16,479 bases of DNA from CBDDRG01 sp051306415 (lineage in GTDB: Bacteria > Pseudomonadota > Gammaproteobacteria > Pseudomonadales > Porticoccaceae): NCBI GenBank assembly GCA_051306415.1, contig JBPPNE010000029.1, forward strand, positions 1 through 16,479. The letters run 5' to 3'. Below the pieces are notes generated by a model, which saw nothing but the letters and a program-made list of their open reading frames with translations, was not told the DNA's origin and did no database searches. The translations under genes and the position numbers were made by a program. Of this stretch, positions 14,449-16,479 are shown piece after piece. How positions within the stretch are numbered: position 1 is the first letter of the stretch; every line of letters begins with the position of its first letter.

Positions 14449-15336
14449 CTAGGCGGCATCGGCAACGCCGAGAATGCGGCGTGCCTCTGCCGGTGTCGCT
14501 ACCTCGCGCCCCAGTGAGCGGGCCAGCTTCACTACTGCGGCAACCACATCGGCATTGGTCGGCCGGCCCATTTCCCGATATGGCCAGTCGCCGAGGCCGA
14601 TGGAAACGTGACCACCGGCCGCGATGATGTTCCCCGCGAGCGGCAACAGATTGCCCCCGTGATTGCAGACGGTCCAATGAATCGACGGGTCATCCGGTAG
14701 AAATAGCCGGTACGCAGCCAATCCAGCCGCCGTACCGGGGTGGGCCGCCAACAGGCCCCCTTCTGTCATGGTGAGACAGACATACGCCGGCCGCGCGATC
14801 CGCCCCATTTCCAGGAATGCGAGAAATTGCCGCAGGAAACTCAGATTCCAGATCACCGCATAGGGCTTGACGCCGACTCTGGCAAGCTGGGTCGCGAAAT
14901 AATCCAGGGTTCCCGTGGTATTCACATAGACCCGATCCGAGGTCGCGAATCCGGTGATGGCATCGGCATAGGCGTCGATGTTGGCACTGCCCATATCCAG
15001 CGGCGCGAGATCGGGCCGGGTAGCGGCGTCTCGCGCCAACTCGAGAACCGGGGCGAGTCGCTGTCGCGCATCGCCATCATTGGCGAACGCGCCCAGCGTC
15101 GGGTGAACCAGCACATCCGACAGGGCCCGGATGCCAGCTATCGCGTCCCGGTAGCTGCCGACGTCATGGGCCGGCGAGCCATCGCCATTGCGAGCGTGAA
15201 AGTGCACGATGGCGGCGCCGGCGGCGCGACATTCAGCGGCGCAGTCGGCAATTTCCGGCGCCGTCCAGGGCACATGGGGGTTATCACCGCGACTGGCATA
15301 CTCGTTGACTCTGGCCTCGATAATCAGCTTTTCCAC
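14449..15336 (-). CDS. DUF849 / beta-keto acid cleavage enzyme (BKACE) family protein
   Basis: 295-aa predicted zinc-dependent TIM-barrel enzyme. The family (Kce, 3-keto-5-aminohexanoate cleavage) condenses a beta-keto acid with acetyl-CoA to give acetoacetate and a CoA ester. Family blocks are IIEARVNEYASRGDNPHVPW, IVHFHARNGDG with His45 and His47 as metal ligands, NTTGTLDYF, and WTVCNHGGN. The motif that is GLED in Kce, whose Glu is a third metal ligand, reads GLGD here (Gly249-Asp250), followed by WPYREMGRPTNADVV. The start is GTG at 15336 with a strong GGAGG 6 nt upstream. It is divergent from the VOC gene, 281 bp away. Substrate cannot be assigned; BKACE substrates vary widely. Confidence 0.88.
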   Translation of the reverse strand: MEKLIIEARVNEYASRGDNPHVPWTAPEIADCAAECRAAGAAIVHFHARNGDGSPAHDVGSYRDAIAGIRALSDVLVHPTLGAFANDGDARQRLAPVLELARDAATRPDLAPLDMGSANIDAYADAITGFATSDRVYVNTTGTLDYFATQLARVGVKPYAVIWNLSFLRQFLAFLEMGRIARPAYVCLTMTEGGLLAAHPGTAAGLAAYRLFLPDDPSIHWTVCNHGGNLLPLAGNIIAAGGHVSIGLGDWPYREMGRPTNADVVAAVVKLARSLGREVATPAEARRILGVADAA

Positions 15337-15617
15337 TCTTCACCTCCGGTTGCTTGCGTTGTTTTCATTATCTTTTCACTGTAGGCGAAGACGACCGGGA
15401 AATCCACGCGCAAGCCGAACCGTCGATGTCCGTTGGTGTGGCCCCGAGGGCCATCGCGGCGCTGCGGAATCGACACGGCTCAACAGTTGCCTGATCAGGG
15501 CTTTGTGGCACAGAATACGGTGGGCGGGTTGACGGGGTTACAACAACGACAGAATCCGCCCGCACAAACCCAATAAAATTCATCCAACAAAACTCATCGA
15601 ATAAAACGGGGATTAAC
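15337..15617. other. Divergent intergenic region between DUF849 and VOC genes
   Basis: 281 bp. On the minus strand GATAAT (complement of 15367-15372) is a possible -10 for the DUF849 gene, with no clear -35. On the plus strand TTGACG (15529-15534) could be a -35 for the VOC gene, but no good -10 follows. AT content rises just before the VOC start. No operator-like palindrome was noticed. Confidence 0.4.
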
Positions 15618-15983
15618 ATGATCAGCTACGTAACCATTGGCACCAACAACCTGGACAAGGCCGCAAAATTTTACGATGCAGTGCTCGGTGTGGTCGGCGC
15701 GCGCCGCGCCATGGAAATGGACCGCTTCGTCGCCTGGGCCGGCACGTCCGGCGGCCCGATGATCATGGCGATGAAGCCTCATGACGGCAAAGCGGCCAGT
15801 GTCGGCAACGGCATGATGGTCGCGCTGAAGGCGTCATCAAAAGAGATGGTCGATGCGATCTACAAAAAAGCACTGGAAATGGGCGGCACCGACGAGGGCG
15901 CTCCGGGCGAGCGCAGCAAGGGCGTTTATGCGGGCTACTTCCGCGATCTTGACGGCAACAAGCTGAACGCCATCTGCATGTAA
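15618..15983 (+). CDS. VOC-superfamily (glyoxalase/bleomycin-resistance fold) protein
   Basis: 121-aa single-domain protein of two beta-alpha-beta-beta-beta units. The N-terminus MISYVTIGTNNLDKAAKFYD and the blocks PHDGKAASVGNGMMVAL, GGTDEGAPGERS and YFRDLDGNKLNAICM mark a widespread small glyoxalase-like subfamily. The usual glyoxalase I metal ligands are not evident: no His in strand 1, and Asn in place of Glu in DGNKLNA. So it may not be a classical metal glyoxalase. GGGG lies 6 nt before the ATG. It is monocistronic, with a terminator 32 bp after the stop. Function unknown. Confidence 0.85.
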   Translation: MISYVTIGTNNLDKAAKFYDAVLGVVGARRAMEMDRFVAWAGTSGGPMIMAMKPHDGKAASVGNGMMVALKASSKEMVDAIYKKALEMGGTDEGAPGERSKGVYAGYFRDLDGNKLNAICM

Positions 15984-16014
15984 CTGCCGCGTCGCGTACG
16001 ACGCTCGGAATCAT

Positions 16015-16038
16015 AGGCCAGGGTATTCCTGGCCTTTT
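16015..16038 (+). terminator. Rho-independent terminator after the VOC gene
   Basis: AGGCCAGG (16015-16022) pairs perfectly with CCTGGCCT (16028-16035) around a 5-nt loop, and TTTT follows from 16035. It lies between convergent genes and is oriented for the plus-strand VOC gene; T richness on the minus side is low. Confidence 0.85.
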
Positions 16039-16104
16039 GAGACGTTGATTCCGATTGGTGCGCGCACCATGGGGTCAGACGCGATTGCGCGACCATCGAG
16101 CCGA

Positions 16105-16479
16105 CTAAGCAAACGGGTGGCGAAGAATAATGGTTTCGTTGCGGTCCGGCCCGGTCGAAACAATGTCGATGGGTACGCCCACGACGGCGGCGATACGCGC
16201 GATATAGGCGCGCGCGTTCTCCGGCAAGTCATCGAGAGAACGCTTGCCGAGGGTCGATTCCCGCCAGCCGGGCAGGGTTTCATACACCGGCACCAGGTTC
16301 TCGTAATCGTCGGCGTGCAGCGGCGCGAGCACCGAATTACCTTGCTGGTCGCGGTAACCCAGGCACAGGTTGATACTGTCGAGACCATCGAGCACATCGA
16401 GCTTGGTCAAGCAGAGCCCGGACACACTGTTAATACGCACCGCCTGGCGCAGCGCAAAAGCATCGAACCAGCCGCAGCG
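16105..16479 (-). CDS. purA: Adenylosuccinate synthetase, C-terminal part (5' end outside window)
   Basis: GTP-dependent enzyme that joins IMP and aspartate into adenylosuccinate, the first committed step to AMP. The frame is open to the window edge: RCGWFDAFALRQAVRINSVS is followed by GLCLTKLDVLDGLDSINLCL, the typical nucleotide-binding region. VYETLPGWRESTLG and VPIDIVSTGPDRNETIILRH close the protein as in E. coli. About 124 C-terminal residues of a usual ~430 are present. An apparent start at 16440 is only an internal GTG codon. The stop is TAG at 16105-16107, convergent with the VOC gene. Confidence 0.97.
   Translation of the reverse strand, partial: RCGWFDAFALRQAVRINSVSGLCLTKLDVLDGLDSINLCLGYRDQQGNSVLAPLHADDYENLVPVYETLPGWRESTLGKRSLDDLPENARAYIARIAAVVGVPIDIVSTGPDRNETIILRHPFA

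Noticed and set aside
15368..15619. 83-codon minus-strand frame between DUF849 and VOC genes
   Set aside because: No ribosome site or domain; it overlaps the VOC start and the likely DUF849 promoter.

Overview
The window is about 16.5 kb of GC-rich chromosomal DNA. The gene order and protein matches (serS, tRNA-Leu, queA-tgt-secD-secF, rlmJ, mtgA, purA) point to a gammaproteobacterium that is not an enteric. I cannot name the genus from sequence alone.

Layout. (1) 1-1006: the 3' part of serS, a likely terminator, and a tRNA-Leu(CAA) on the minus strand with its own strong sigma70-type promoter. (2) 1007-6269: a plus-strand block with queA overlapping tgt (queuosine tRNA modification), then secD-secF (Sec protein export accessory) behind a separate TATAAT promoter. 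The yajC gene usually found between tgt and secD is absent. (3) 6336-7985: a 14-TM-type DHA2 drug-efflux permease without a membrane-fusion partner, followed by a 427-bp stretch with only a decayed-looking reading frame. (4) 8413-11068, minus strand: an orphan cytochrome b561-type membrane protein, the 23S rRNA methyltransferase RlmJ (TTG start), and the monofunctional peptidoglycan glycosyltransferase MtgA.

(5) 11407-12871: a compact sulfur-related module. Two translationally coupled half-size YeeE/YedE (DUF395, PmpA/PmpB-like) membrane proteins end at a strong terminator. They are divergent from an ArsR-family regulator that has the two cysteines of BigR/SqrR/YgaV persulfide sensors at the same 66-residue spacing. 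A 16-bp palindrome fills the spacer of the predicted promoter for the transporter genes, which suggests repression relieved by sulfide or persulfide. (6) 12872-14440: an insertion-sequence scrapyard. A truncated IS5-family element starts exactly at the regulator's stop codon. A decayed IS110-family element follows, with a stop, frameshifts and an internal deletion; the structured DNA upstream of it may be the remains of an IS110 left end. (7) 14449-16479: a DUF849 (BKACE) enzyme on the minus strand with an unusual metal-site motif, a divergent small VOC-family protein with a good terminator, and the 3' part of purA on the minus strand.

Most of the window is ordinary housekeeping DNA. The accessory part worth attention is 11.4-15.4 kb. 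I see no CRISPR array, phage or clearly new multi-gene system.
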